Shown: positions 35,301 to 44,414 of the stretch, in pieces
Layout of the letters: each line of letters begins with the position of its first letter
How positions within the stretch are numbered: the first letter of the stretch is position 1
Assembly: GCF_023101145.1 (NCBI RefSeq)
Contig: NZ_CP073714.1
Coordinates: forward strand, 7,440,001-7,504,000
From: Paenibacillus pabuli
GTDB taxonomy: Bacteria; Bacillota; Bacilli; Paenibacillales; Paenibacillaceae
DNA length: 64,000 nucleotides
Direction: 5' to 3'
The notes under the pieces: model-generated
What the model was told of the DNA's origin: nothing
The model's database searches: none
The model's input: only the letters and a program-made list of their open reading frames with translations
Made by a program: the position numbers and the translations under genes

Positions 35301-37719
35301 GATCTATCGTGTAACCGTATTTAATGGCTAAATAGGTACTGACTTTTTGACGCTCTTCATCTGTCAGCGTACGATCGTATACGATAATCTCTTCGATTGT
35401 CCCCTGCCAGTAGCCATCCTTTTTAGTTTCCGGGATAACCTTGCCGACTACAGCTCCATCAGCATTACCCGTATCCCATAACTTGGCATTATCTTTTCCC
35501 CAGTCAGTCAGCTGCTGTACCTGCTTCATTTTACTGTACAATCTGGCTTGGTTAGTTCCTGAGATTCCACCTGTCCAAGTGAGAAATTGCTCGTTCGGGA
35601 ACGTGGTGCCCAGGAACCCTAGAGGGGTGTACAACGTTTGATTCCTATCGCTGTTAAAGGTTGTCAAGCCACCTCTTGTTTCATTATGAAGCATTCCCAT
35701 ACCAGAATAAGCATTAGAGTCACTCTTGCCCCAGGAAATGATATAATCAATACCTTCAACTCTATTGGTTTTGCTCACGGTAACGATCGATCTTGGACTC
35801 TTGCCTTGCGGAAGCTTGCTAACATCCAGATTCATATAACTATTTGACCCGTCAAATGCCAATACCGGATTGAAATTGATATTATGATTTGCATCATCCC
35901 AATAGATCGGTTGATTATCTGCCGCCTCTTGCGTTGCGTTATTTCCTTTGCTGCTGCGATCTTTCCAGACATTCACCTTCTCACCGCTGGCAATTCCCAT
36001 TTGCTCATCTGGCAGCAGCCAGAGTACAGGATTCCCCACTCCGCCTGGACCAGCTGTGCCTGCACCATTCACCAGATTGAGTCCTGTCCGGGCACTCGTC
36101 AGATCCTGTAACGCCTTGTCCACCTGCGCTTGTGTTGCATTCTCATCATTCAACACTTGTTCTGCTTCGTTCATCGCACCATGTAGTGCAGTCCAGCTCT
36201 CAGGTGTATATAATGACTCTTCCAGATTCTCACCTGTAATTTCATCATACTTGCCTTGTAGTGCCGACTTATCTATCACAATAATATCCTTGCGTATCGG
36301 TTGAGCCGAGATCCCATTGTTCGTTGCAGTCACCTTCAATGTATACTCTCCAGGAGGCAATGCAGAAGAGGGTGTAAATTCCCATGCCCCGTCGGGCCCA
36401 ACAGTAGCTTCTCCAACTACATTTTTGGACGAGTCAGATTTATCCACTATGGTAATCGTTACCGTAGCCCCAGCTGTAACGGAACCGATCAACGTAGGTT
36501 TTGTACCCACAGTAGAAAGATCCGCGGGAGAATTCAGTTCCAAATGGACTGGCAAGCGATATGTCAAAATAACTTTATTCGCATCACTGTCATATGCAAT
36601 CGCCGCTGTCGTATTGATATCGGAGACAAAATAGGATTGATCAGCTTGCTGAGCAGTATAACCGCTCCCACCAATCGCAATATCAACAACTGGATTCTGC
36701 TCGTCATCAGGCATAATATTAGCGTACACACCAACCTTTGCACCCGTCTGCAAAGCGCTAACCAATGTCAGGTATGCACTGCCCATGGCTGACGTATTTT
36801 TCAAGTACACATTACGCTGTTCTCCCTTGGTATTCAGGTTATCGTATACAAAGGCTGTGCCACCAAAGTCGAACCGAGCATCGGCAGCGCTACCGCGCAT
36901 GTATACAGCAACATTACCGATGGTTTGCCCATTCTCATCCACTCCGTTACCCGATAAAATATTTCCCGTAATTTGCCCGCCTGTCATGATGAACTTGGGT
37001 TTTCCAGAAGACCCAACACCAACGATAACACCATTACCATTTGCGAAAATTTCATTTTCAGTAATGGTTCCATCTTGAATCTCGACAACGCCTCCGCTGC
37101 CTGCACCAAGGAGGGAAGGAGGATTGTTTGCCACTGTTCCCGTAATCCGGTTGTGATGAATCAGGCTGTCATCCTGAATGACGACCGTTCCGCCAAGTGC
37201 TGAGATGACACTTGCCGGACTTGAAGCTCCTGATTTGACATAATGATTTCGGACCTCGGCATTTTTAAATATGACTTTGCCACCTGTTACCCGCATACCA
37301 TAGATTGCTGCATTGGTGTCAACATGATTGCCGTCTATATCCACTTTCTCAAACGTAATATTACCGCTAGACACCCGGATCAGATCTCCGCTCGTAAACG
37401 CCTCACCTCGAAGAATAGAATACCTGTTGCCTTCGGCAGACGTGATGGTCACTGTTTTTCCTGAAGCAGCAACCGTCCACATCTCATTTAAGGCAAGATC
37501 GCTCAGAAGAACGATGGTTCCTGAACCTGTAATTTCAGTGAGAGCTTTATTCAGGGTGGCAAATGGTGCCTCCTCCGTTCCCTCTTGATCGTCACTACCG
37601 ATCGATGATACATAGAACACACCATCTGCTGCCATAGCAATAGGCACTGGCGAGAATGCAGATGTGGTCACAATCACAAGTGCCATTATCGATATCAACA
37701 TTGCTTTAATTATTCTCAA
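32383..37719 (-). CDS. Giant S-layer-anchored surface protein (beta-helix, FIVAR, SLH)
   Basis: 1778 residues with a signal peptide (ALVIVTTSAFSPVPIAMA). Order: a right-handed beta-helix (about 30-370; ITFEKVDIDGNHVDTNAAI), a bacterial Ig-like module (about 395-480), a FIVAR helical module (about 483-550), a LamG-like region (about 555-810; VLWLLPDEQM, IIVYDRTLTDEERQKVSTYLAIKYGY), a further beta region with an Fn3-like part, two more FIVAR modules (about 1070-1145 and 1150-1216), a cadherin-like beta-sandwich (about 1220-1310), a Gly/Ser/Pro linker (1320-1365), and three SLH domains (about 1586-1773). It should be held at the cell wall, with substrate-binding or adhesive modules outside. No catalytic residues can be assigned. 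The gene has its own bidirectional terminator; a hybrid kinase locus lies upstream. Confidence 0.85.
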   Translation of the reverse strand: MRIIKAMLISIMALVIVTTSAFSPVPIAMAADGVFYVSSIGSDDQEGTEEAPFATLNKALTEITGSGTIVLLSDLALNEMWTVAASGKTVTITSAEGNRYSILRGEAFTSGDLIRVSSGNITFEKVDIDGNHVDTNAAIYGMRVTGGKVIFKNAEVRNHYVKSGASSPASVISALGGTVVIQDDSLIHHNRITGTVANNPPSLLGAGSGGVVEIQDGTITENEIFANGNGVIVGVGSSGKPKFIMTGGQITGNILSGNGVDENGQTIGNVAVYMRGSAADARFDFGGTAFVYDNLNTKGEQRNVYLKNTSAMGSAYLTLVSALQTGAKVGVYANIMPDDEQNPVVDIAIGGSGYTAQQADQSYFVSDINTTAAIAYDSDANKVILTYRLPVHLELNSPADLSTVGTKPTLIGSVTAGATVTITIVDKSDSSKNVVGEATVGPDGAWEFTPSSALPPGEYTLKVTATNNGISAQPIRKDIIVIDKSALQGKYDEITGENLEESLYTPESWTALHGAMNEAEQVLNDENATQAQVDKALQDLTSARTGLNLVNGAGTAGPGGVGNPVLWLLPDEQMGIASGEKVNVWKDRSSKGNNATQEAADNQPIYWDDANHNINFNPVLAFDGSNSYMNLDVSKLPQGKSPRSIVTVSKTNRVEGIDYIISWGKSDSNAYSGMGMLHNETRGGLTTFNSDRNQTLYTPLGFLGTTFPNEQFLTWTGGISGTNQARLYSKMKQVQQLTDWGKDNAKLWDTGNADGAVVGKVIPETKKDGYWQGTIEEIIVYDRTLTDEERQKVSTYLAIKYGYTIDQTVPNSYVDSNKNTIWNSELNAAYTHRITSIGRDDQSGLIQKQAKAQEQGSILTMALGDRVENTNSANKNDVANNSSFFIFGDNGADAEYNTSITKEEEKLFRMERLYKVQKSNWNEAQITLQLDTTGDGTQQPRYLVISNDEQFDAQDSFHLIENGQVTLNTSNFDSNSYFTFAAAANPLTTPDVTLTGDELNWEAVEHADQYEVTIKLEDGSKRTVPVEGTSLNLSLLEPSLAPGSYTVTVTAKTNNPAYSNSEASAPKNYVVVDKANLQAEADEINGKIETGELDKEEYTPVSWAALDEALNEAERVLNDTTATQAQVDKALQDLTSARSALIKLTPEPGVDKTGLQNKYDGIQEEHLDESAYTPASWTALGEALNEAERVLNDTTATQAQVDKALQDLTNARTGLTLVNDEEDTSVLQTLVPSTGSLSPAFDSAKDTYSITVPNSVYQLQLTPTALDPHAKIEISVGDGEWTEVSSGAASHNLPLQVGENTIVVKVTDSFGHVTKYRINATRMPASDSNNGGNSGGNSGGTPVPTPPVSIPAPVPTPPPAPPKDNLETTRDGSYEPFAASKSSDSKQTLVQVDPAKLNAAMSHGTGQQFVIHSPNEGDMKVDGLTLETLKQLTDQSSKLNISNPLAIYPVPGGKLDMNAVSRQLGSAPMNDIAVHVDIARSSEALISSARNKAAAEGYELLVNPVDLDLTFTKDGQTVRSGQLNGYAPKYIALPEGIDPNRITTGVIVNSDGSVYHVPTVVTKIDSRYYALINDLRSSGSYSVIWNPQDFEDARSHWGKTDVNNIAARLDLKGNGDNTFSPNSQVTRSEFAEIVVLGLGLMRQDGPNNMFPDISDSAWFRSAVALANEFGIVRGYNDGNFYGNQEITREQGFAMIARAYRLIEPGATMSQEQINSELERYSDAANVSTGAQEDVAQLIQAGIIQGNGPEALSPKTTMTRAEVTALIARVLKVTNLIDK
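34093..34427. repeat. Near-identical FIVAR-coding DNA repeats within the giant SLH gene
   Basis: Copies at 34093-34206 and 34314-34427 are nearly identical, with only scattered third-base changes; a third, more distant copy starts at 36095. All encode the VDKALQDLT(S/N)AR helix and its preceding AERVLND segment. Such tandem copies allow recombination that changes module number. Confidence 0.8.
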
Positions 37720-37958
37720 TGACTGAACACCTCTCCTTTTGTTTACTATTCATCTTATTGTTCGAATGGAATAAACTTCTGGTGAAATTTATCCCTGTTG
37801 AATTGATCCATTTTTGCTTAATGAATGTACCTCCTTATCTACATTTTTATGGCTTTACAATTTATCTTGTACTCGGTTGTGGCATCACACCACACATCAT
37901 GCTTATTCTACACAAAGCCTCTTACCAAACTCTTACCAAGCAACTGCTTACCCGTAGC

Positions 37959-37986
37959 AAAAAAAACAGCCTCACAAGTGAGGCTG
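37959..37986 (-). terminator. Terminator of the second SARP response regulator gene
   Basis: On the minus strand CAGCCTCAC-TT-GTGAGGCTG is a perfect 9-bp stem followed by TTTTTTTT. It is 19 bases past the stop codon. Confidence 0.92.
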
Positions 37987-38004
37987 CAAGGCTGTCCATT
38001 TATA

Positions 38005-39141
38005 TTAAAGATTTGATTTTTTCCACTGCTGATACCACAACTCAACTTCCAAGCCGGGATTTATACCGGCCTCTTGTCGCAACGCAGTCGCCAACTGATT
38101 ATATTGGGTAACTACTGGATCTTTATTGCCTAATCGGTCATATGTTTTCATTAAAGACAGGCCGACCTCCTCCAAGATCGGATCAAATTGCTGTATTCGG
38201 TGATATACCGTGAGTGCCTCCGTATCCAGCCCCATCCCAACATAATATTGAGCGAGCTGCATAGCATGGTTAAGCCATAACGTATGCAAGCGCTGGCGCT
38301 CAAGCTCAGCCCATGCGTAGTCGTCCTCGCCAAAGTATCTGCCCTCATATTGATCTGAGACCTTGCGATGCTCGGCAACTGTAGAGGAGGATAATATAGA
38401 TAATTGATTAAGACGGCTTTCCCATTCTTCCGCGTCAATTCGGAAATCGCCCGTTTCCAGTATGTATCCAAACTGTTGATAGCGAATGGATATCTTGTTC
38501 TCGCCCATGAATTCGTTCATCATGCTACGCAAGCGATGGATACCGCTGTGAAGATTGGAAATGCCCCTCTTCTCATCCAGCTCTGGCCACAACAATTCAA
38601 GTAATGAATCCCGCTTGATTGGCTTGTTCCGATGGTGAAGCAAATAGGCAAATAATTCTCTAATTTTGGTTGTTCTGAATTTCAGGTGCATCGGGGCTTC
38701 GTTTGGACGAAGCTGTAACTGAAGCATTCCCATACATCGGATCAACATGGACGGCTCTTCTACCAAGTTCGGACTCGCTGGCATGGTTCGGCGTTGATAC
38801 ATCTTCATCGTTTTTCCCAAACGGTCCCGTGTAACGGGCTTCATGATGTAGTCCAGCACTTCAAGCCCGTAAGCGGTTAGTGCATGTTCGTTATATGCTG
38901 TCGTAAATATAATCTCTGTTCCAGGAGAAACCTCATGAATGCGTTCAGTTGCCTGGATCCCGTTCATCCCCGGCATGTGAACATCCATGAAGACGATTTC
39001 CGGCTGATGACGTTCGATATGATCCATGGCCTCTTCTGCCGCCAGAAAAGAGCCAATGACTTCGCAATCCTCTCGCTCCAGCAAAAGTTTGTTTAACCTG
39101 CTCAGAGCGAGGTATTCATCATCTACCAAAATCATTCTCAT
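38005..39141 (-). CDS. Response regulator with receiver and SARP/BTAD domains (copy 2)
   Basis: 378 residues with the same plan as the 7263 regulator: receiver with phosphoacceptor Asp53 in IVFMDVHMP, Thr in IIFTTAYNE, Lys in DYIMKPVTR; then FRTTKIRELFAYLLHHRNKPI and LLELLWPELDEKRGISNLHSGIHRLRSMM for the winged-helix part; then a BTAD domain to the end. ATG 39141 has GGAGGAG nine bases ahead. It is divergent from the hybrid kinase at 39320 (178-base gap), its probable partner. SARP-type regulators in Bacillota activate nearby or surface-related genes; the giant SLH gene downstream is one possible target (inference). Confidence 0.88.
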   Translation of the reverse strand: MRMILVDDEYLALSRLNKLLLEREDCEVIGSFLAAEEAMDHIERHQPEIVFMDVHMPGMNGIQATERIHEVSPGTEIIFTTAYNEHALTAYGLEVLDYIMKPVTRDRLGKTMKMYQRRTMPASPNLVEEPSMLIRCMGMLQLQLRPNEAPMHLKFRTTKIRELFAYLLHHRNKPIKRDSLLELLWPELDEKRGISNLHSGIHRLRSMMNEFMGENKISIRYQQFGYILETGDFRIDAEEWESRLNQLSILSSSTVAEHRKVSDQYEGRYFGEDDYAWAELERQRLHTLWLNHAMQLAQYYVGMGLDTEALTVYHRIQQFDPILEEVGLSLMKTYDRLGNKDPVVTQYNQLATALRQEAGINPGLEVELWYQQWKKSNL

Positions 39142-39319
39142 AAATCTCAACTCCTCCGGCTCACTGGTCTTCCTCTAAACAGTAATTTTACCATAATTCC
39201 AAGTGTTGAAACGCTATCATTTAGATAAAAGGTCTATGTCCCGGCCTTGAATAAAATGTTCTTCATTTTGATCCAACGTGCAGGAATATGGCGTATGATG
39301 TCGAAAACTAGTTTTTGCC

Positions 39320-42300
39320 ATGAAACCAATAACCTATAAAAAGATACCCCGATATGTCGTGCTGTCCATTCTATTCCTTACCTTCTTAATCGGATTCCGC
39401 TGGATATGGTCCGAGTCTTTCTCCATACCCGAACATCCTGCACCGGCTCAGGGTGTGCTTGATCTTCGAGGATGGGATCTTGCTAACGCCTCACCAATAT
39501 CTCTTGATGGCGAGTGGCAATTTTACCCTAATGCCTTAATCTCTAATCGTGAAGCAAAAGTAGTAAACCAACCTTCGAGATGGATTCAAGTACCTGGAGA
39601 TTGGCGCAGTGCGTTACCACCATCTTCATCATCATTCGGGTATGGAACGTACCGTATTCGCATTCTTCTGGACCCATCGGTTGAGGAAGTCAGCCTCTGG
39701 GCACAGAAAATTCAGGCTTCCTCCATTGTAGAAATCAACGGGACCATCGTAGCCGAATTCGGTCATCCTGCGACCCATGCCGAGGCCTATCGCCCAGAAA
39801 GGACTGCGTTTACTACGTCCTATGCCCTTAACGGGGCCAAGGAGATTGATCTTCTTGTGCAAACAGCCAATTTTGATGATCCTACTAGCGGGGGGATTAC
39901 ACGCTCCCTTTACTTCGGTTCTCCAGAGGCAATCGCAAGCGAACGGGGAATTTCAATCGATTTACAGAAAATTACCTTTGCCATACTGCTGCTGCATAGC
40001 TTGTATGCTTGTGTAATGTTCTTTTTTAATCGTAAACAACGCGCGCTGCTCACGTTTTCCCTGTTAACCCTGGCAGCAGCACTCACGGTTGCCTCCGATC
40101 ATGATAGTCTTTTATTAAACTGGATTCCGCTCAACTTCTCTTGGATGGTCAAGGCCAAAGCGTTATCCTATCCCTTGTTTTCGTTTTTCATGCTTCTCAT
40201 GGCCAGAAGTTTCTCACACAGTTTGCGAGGTCGCAGACTTTTCCGGGTCTATGCCAGTACGCTCGGTGTCTACTTTGTATTTCTGCTGATCGCACCAGTG
40301 AACCTGATTTACCAAGTCCTTGAGTCCGGCGTCTCAGATTTTCTTTATCTGTTCGCTGTTTCCTGGTCTGTGTACCTGTTCTTCAGAATGGCGGTTAGAA
40401 AACAAAGTGATGCCAGCTTCTTGCTATTCGCAGCAACCGGTAGTTTCTCCAGTGTGCTGTGGGGATTCGTAAACTCACATAATGAGATTACCAATGTGTA
40501 TTATCCAATTGATGTCATCGCGGCCATATTTGGCTTCTCGACCTATTGGTTCAAAAAGTACTTTCGTAATTCCAGTGAGATCGAGAAGCTGTACGAACAG
40601 CTCAAAGAGGAAGATCGGCAGAAGGATCAGTTTCTTGTCAATACGGCACATGAGTTGCGTACACCTTTGCATGGCATCATTAACATTGCCGAGAGCATCG
40701 CGGTACGTGAACGGCGTGGATCAGGAGAGCCGCATACAGAAGAGATGAAACTGTTAATTACGATTGGCCAACGAATGTCCCAACTGGTTGACGACCTGCT
40801 TGACGTAATTCGCTTGAAGGAAAAACGTATTAACCTTCAGAAAAAACCATTGTCCCTTGCATCCGTCATCCCTGGCGTTATTGGAATGTTCAGATTTATG
40901 GCAGAGGGCAGACCTATCCAAATGAACGTGGATATCCCTGAATCGCTCCCCCTTGTTCAGGCTGATGAGAGAAGACTGGTTCAGATCCTCTACAATCTGC
41001 TGCATAATGCCCTGAAATTTACCGAAGAAGGCACCATAACCGTTTCTGTACGCAAGCGGGGGGAGTGCCTCGTGATTCAGGTATCCGATTCCGGTGTTGG
41101 GATCAGCGAGGAGATGCAAAAACGCATATTCGATGCATATGAACAAGGTACCCCGCAGGCTCGATTGAGTGGAGGGATCGGCTTGGGATTAAGTATATGC
41201 AAGCAGCTCACAGAACTCCATGGCGGCCATCTAACGGTCCAATCAGTCCCCGGGCAAGGCTCGACCTTTCAAGTCTCACTCCCATTGGGAGATACGGCAT
41301 CACTGCCTGAACAGACTGAGCAGCGCTGGGATCGTCATAGCTTCGAGGAAGTCGCGGTTGCAGAGCAACAACCCACTTCTCAGGAACCGGTTGTTGCCCA
41401 TATTCTCGCTGTGGATGATGACCCTGTGAACCTGCGAGTACTTATATCCATGCTTTCGAGCGAGCCTTACCAGATTCAAACAGCGGCTTCAGCGCGTGAA
41501 GCCCTTCAATTACTGGATTCCAGGCCGTGGGACCTGCTTATTGCCGATGTCATGATGCCCCAGATGTCCGGCTACGAGTTGACTCAGAAAGTACGAGAGC
41601 GATTTTCCGTTTCGGAGCTTCCAATACTGTTGCTCACGGCCCGTAGTGAACCATCGGATATCTATGCGGGATTCCTGGCAGGAGCAACCGATTATATCGC
41701 CAAACCCGTCGACGCAATTGAGATGAGACATCGCATCCGATCACTGGCCGTCCTGAAACAGTCCATCGATGAAAGACTGCGGATGGAAGCTGCCTATTTG
41801 CAGGCGCAGATCCAACCCCATTTTCTATTCAATACGCTGAATTCCATCATGGCACTCAGTGACTTGGATACCGAGAGAATGCAGAAGTTAGGGGATGCCT
41901 TCATTCATTACCTGCAGACCAGCTTCCATTTCCTTAACGCAGAGAAAACGGTGGATATTGCTCATGAGATCGATCTTGCACAGACCTATGTGTACATTGA
42001 GAAAGAACGCTTCCCAGATAGACTGGAAGTGCTCTGGGATATCCCTCAGAACCTGAGCTTATCCATTCCTCCGTTAACCATTCAGCCGCTTATCGAGAAT
42101 GCGGTGAGACACGGTGTTCTTAGCAAGCGCACGGGCGGAACCGTACAGATCCGGATTATCGAACAAGATGATCGAGCTTTTATTGAGGTACAGGATGACG
42201 GCGTGGGAATGGATCAAGATCAGATCGAGAGCGCACTCGAATGGCCTAAGAAGAAGCCGCGAGGGTCCGGAGGCATTGGATTAACCAATACGCATCGCCG

Positions 42301-42412
42301 GCTTACTCAGATTTACGGGCAAGGCTTGACCATAACAAGCACACCCGGTAAGGGTACTATAGTTTCCTTTGTTATCCCCGCTAATCGTACAGGGACCAAG
42401 GCTACCATCTGA
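39320..42412 (+). CDS. 7TMR-DISM hybrid sensor kinase: HisKA-HATPase-receiver-LytS-type kinase (copy 2)
   Basis: 1030 residues, same domain order as the 9998 gene: N-terminal anchor, extracellular 7TMR-DISMED2 (about 40-200; LDLRGWDLANASPISLDGEWQFY), seven-helix block, HisKA with His444 in AHELRTPLHG, HATPase (DSGVGIS, GIGLGLSICKQL), receiver with Asp743 in LLIADVMMPQMSG, and a LytS-type kinase with His834 in QIQPHFLFN and IQPLIENAVRHG. The H box is canonical here, unlike copy 1. No clear ribosome site precedes the ATG (CTAGTTTTTGCC), so the start is provisional. It has a strong terminator and faces its likely SARP partner. Confidence 0.9.
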   Translation: MKPITYKKIPRYVVLSILFLTFLIGFRWIWSESFSIPEHPAPAQGVLDLRGWDLANASPISLDGEWQFYPNALISNREAKVVNQPSRWIQVPGDWRSALPPSSSSFGYGTYRIRILLDPSVEEVSLWAQKIQASSIVEINGTIVAEFGHPATHAEAYRPERTAFTTSYALNGAKEIDLLVQTANFDDPTSGGITRSLYFGSPEAIASERGISIDLQKITFAILLLHSLYACVMFFFNRKQRALLTFSLLTLAAALTVASDHDSLLLNWIPLNFSWMVKAKALSYPLFSFFMLLMARSFSHSLRGRRLFRVYASTLGVYFVFLLIAPVNLIYQVLESGVSDFLYLFAVSWSVYLFFRMAVRKQSDASFLLFAATGSFSSVLWGFVNSHNEITNVYYPIDVIAAIFGFSTYWFKKYFRNSSEIEKLYEQLKEEDRQKDQFLVNTAHELRTPLHGIINIAESIAVRERRGSGEPHTEEMKLLITIGQRMSQLVDDLLDVIRLKEKRINLQKKPLSLASVIPGVIGMFRFMAEGRPIQMNVDIPESLPLVQADERRLVQILYNLLHNALKFTEEGTITVSVRKRGECLVIQVSDSGVGISEEMQKRIFDAYEQGTPQARLSGGIGLGLSICKQLTELHGGHLTVQSVPGQGSTFQVSLPLGDTASLPEQTEQRWDRHSFEEVAVAEQQPTSQEPVVAHILAVDDDPVNLRVLISMLSSEPYQIQTAASAREALQLLDSRPWDLLIADVMMPQMSGYELTQKVRERFSVSELPILLLTARSEPSDIYAGFLAGATDYIAKPVDAIEMRHRIRSLAVLKQSIDERLRMEAAYLQAQIQPHFLFNTLNSIMALSDLDTERMQKLGDAFIHYLQTSFHFLNAEKTVDIAHEIDLAQTYVYIEKERFPDRLEVLWDIPQNLSLSIPPLTIQPLIENAVRHGVLSKRTGGTVQIRIIEQDDRAFIEVQDDGVGMDQDQIESALEWPKKKPRGSGGIGLTNTHRRLTQIYGQGLTITSTPGKGTIVSFVIPANRTGTKATI

Positions 42413-42475
42413 CCTTAACACCACTACTATGTTTGAACCACTTCTGGGGGCTTTTTTAGACACTCATAATAAACA

Positions 42476-42514
42476 AAAGAGCTAAGCACGGTTTTTATAC
42501 CGGCTTAGCTCTTT
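42476..42514. terminator. Bidirectional terminator between hybrid kinase and mqo
   Basis: AAAGAGCTAAGC (42476-42487) and GCTTAGCTCTTT (42503-42514) form a perfect 12-bp stem, extended by CGGT/ACCG in the loop. T-rich tails lie on both sides, between two convergent genes. Confidence 0.9.
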
Positions 42515-42549
42515 GTCACACGCATGGTAAACAGGTTATATACAGCTCG

Positions 42550-44055
42550 TTACATCCGAACAACTGATTTCTCAGCCGTCAGCCCAAGCACCCGAGCGGT
42601 TGAAGCATGTACTTGGTTTAGAAGACTAAGATTGTCGACCAGTGATTCGCCATACGAAGGAACCATCTCCTTGATCTTTGGTTCCCAGGCATCCATATGC
42701 TGCGGGAAGCACTTCTGCAGGATCTCCAGCATCACGTGAACCGCAGTCGATGCACCCGGTGAAGCTCCAAGCAATGCCGCAATCGACCCATCCGCCGCAG
42801 TGACAACCTCCGTGCCGAATTGAAGCGTTCCTTTGCCGCCTTGAGTTGTATCCTTAATCACCTGTACACGCTGGCCCGCCAGTACCATATCCCAATCCTC
42901 GCTCTTGGCATCCGGAACAAAGTCACGCAATTCCGCCATGCGTTGTTCCTTGGATAACATCAGCTGTTGGATCAGGTATTTGGTTAGTGAAATTTCTTTG
43001 ACGCCTGCCGCGAGCATCGTGAGCAAGTTGTGCAGCTTCACGGACGTAATCAGATCGGCATTGGAGCCCGTCTTCAAGAATTTTGGCGAGAACCCGGCAA
43101 ATGGTCCGAATAGCAGCGACTTCTGATTCTCAATAAATCGCGTATCCAAATGCGGAACAGACATTGGCGGAGCACCCACCGAAGCTTTTCCATATACCTT
43201 GGCATGATGCTGTTCCACGACTTTCGGATTTTTGCACACCATGAAGATACCGCTAACCGGGAAGCCGCCGATATGTTTACCCTCAGGAATGCCGGATTTT
43301 TGCAGCAAATGCAAGCTGCCGCCACCCGCACCGATGAAAACAAATTGCGCGGTGTGCCGTTCAACGGTTCCGCTCTTCAGATTTTTCACGGCTAATTCCC
43401 AAGATCCATTGCTTGTGCGTTTCATATTTTTCACGCTATGTTGGTAGTGGATATCCACGTTTTGTTTCTTCAAATGATCCATTAGCATACGCGTTAAAGC
43501 ACCAAAGTTAACGTCCGTACCGGAGTCAATTTTGGTGGCTGCAATCGGTTCATTGCCCGTGCGGTTTTTCATCATCAGCGGAATCCATTCCGTCAGTTTT
43601 TTCTTATCATCCGAGAATTCCATGCCAACGAATAACGGATGTTTCGATAACGCTTCAAAGCGTCTTTTTAGAAACAGGACATTCTGCTCTCCATGCACAT
43701 AACTCAAATGAGGAAGCGGCATTATGAAGTCCCGCGGATTACGAATCAGATTGCTTTTGACGAGATAGGACCAAAATTGCCTTGAGATTTGAAAATGCTC
43801 ATTCACCTTAATGGCTTTGCTAATATCTACGGATCCGTCTGGTCGTTCAACGGTATAGTTAAGTTCGCACAATGCAGAATGCCCGGTTCCGGCATTATTC
43901 CATTCGTTGGAGCTTTCCTCCCCCGCACTGGCGAGCTTCTCAAAAACCTTAATATTCCAGTCTGGTGCCAATTGTTTAAGCAAAGTTCCCAAAGTTGCAC
44001 TCATAATTCCGGCACCAATCAAGATAACATCTGTACTCGTTTGTCCCTGGCTCAT
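42550..44055 (-). CDS. mqo: Malate:quinone oxidoreductase
   Basis: 501 residues, the usual length. FAD-binding ILIGAGIMSATLG at the N-terminus, then EKLASAGEESSNEWNNAGTGHSALCELNYT, which is the signature of Mqo, and IGAGGGSLHLLQKSGIPEG further on. It oxidises malate to oxaloacetate on the membrane and passes electrons to quinone. AAGGAC precedes the ATG. A cre-like element lies 37-50 bases upstream (44092-44105), pointing to CcpA control of this TCA-cycle step. It is a single gene. Confidence 0.95.
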   Translation of the reverse strand: MSQGQTSTDVILIGAGIMSATLGTLLKQLAPDWNIKVFEKLASAGEESSNEWNNAGTGHSALCELNYTVERPDGSVDISKAIKVNEHFQISRQFWSYLVKSNLIRNPRDFIMPLPHLSYVHGEQNVLFLKRRFEALSKHPLFVGMEFSDDKKKLTEWIPLMMKNRTGNEPIAATKIDSGTDVNFGALTRMLMDHLKKQNVDIHYQHSVKNMKRTSNGSWELAVKNLKSGTVERHTAQFVFIGAGGGSLHLLQKSGIPEGKHIGGFPVSGIFMVCKNPKVVEQHHAKVYGKASVGAPPMSVPHLDTRFIENQKSLLFGPFAGFSPKFLKTGSNADLITSVKLHNLLTMLAAGVKEISLTKYLIQQLMLSKEQRMAELRDFVPDAKSEDWDMVLAGQRVQVIKDTTQGGKGTLQFGTEVVTAADGSIAALLGASPGASTAVHVMLEILQKCFPQHMDAWEPKIKEMVPSYGESLVDNLSLLNQVHASTARVLGLTAEKSVVRM

Positions 44056-44091
44056 GTCTACCGTCCTTATATCCTATATTTGCCAAAAGGA

Positions 44092-44105
44092 TGTAAGCGT
44101 TATCG
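44092..44105. promoter_or_regulatory. Candidate cre (CcpA) site upstream of mqo
   Basis: TGTAAGCGTTATCG matches the cre consensus TGWNANCGNTNWCA in all but the last base. It lies 37-50 bases before the mqo ATG, where binding would interfere with transcription. Confidence 0.5.
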
Positions 44106-44300
44106 ATTTGGCATTGCAGCAAGCCCCATTCTTGAACAGGCCCCGCCCCTACTCTGAATGAATATAACCTTGATCTAGTGTATCAATAATATGGGTCAAT
44201 TTAAATATGCAATTTGAAGATATTTGCTATTCCCTCAGTATACGCTAGTTTATGTCAGATAGATAACCCGGTTATAGGGCTGAAAGATTAATTTGTTCAA

Positions 44301-44341
44301 TAAAAAGAGACAATTCTGGTTGCGTGACCTGAATTGTCTCT
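44301..44341 (-). terminator. Terminator of the toxin-immunity operon
   Basis: On the minus strand AGAGACAATTC / GAATTGTCTCT, a perfect 11-bp stem, followed by TTTTTATTG. It lies 74 bases after the immunity stop codon. Confidence 0.85.
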
Positions 44342-44414
44342 GAAAGGTGGGCGTGCTGGTACCTTTGCCTTTAATAATTCGTTCAAAAAAAGATTAAGAT
44401 GCTGCTCTCCAATG

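Larger units (their letters stand above)
44056..44414. other. 359-base gap between mqo and the immunity gene
   Basis: Contains the mqo promoter region with a cre-like site (44092-44105) and the terminator of the toxin-immunity pair (44301-44341). I see no further gene in it. Confidence 0.7.

Noticed and set aside
32383..37719. Pectate lyase activity for the giant SLH protein
   Set aside because: The beta-helix part shows no catalytic Asp/Arg motif that I can identify, so no enzyme function is claimed.
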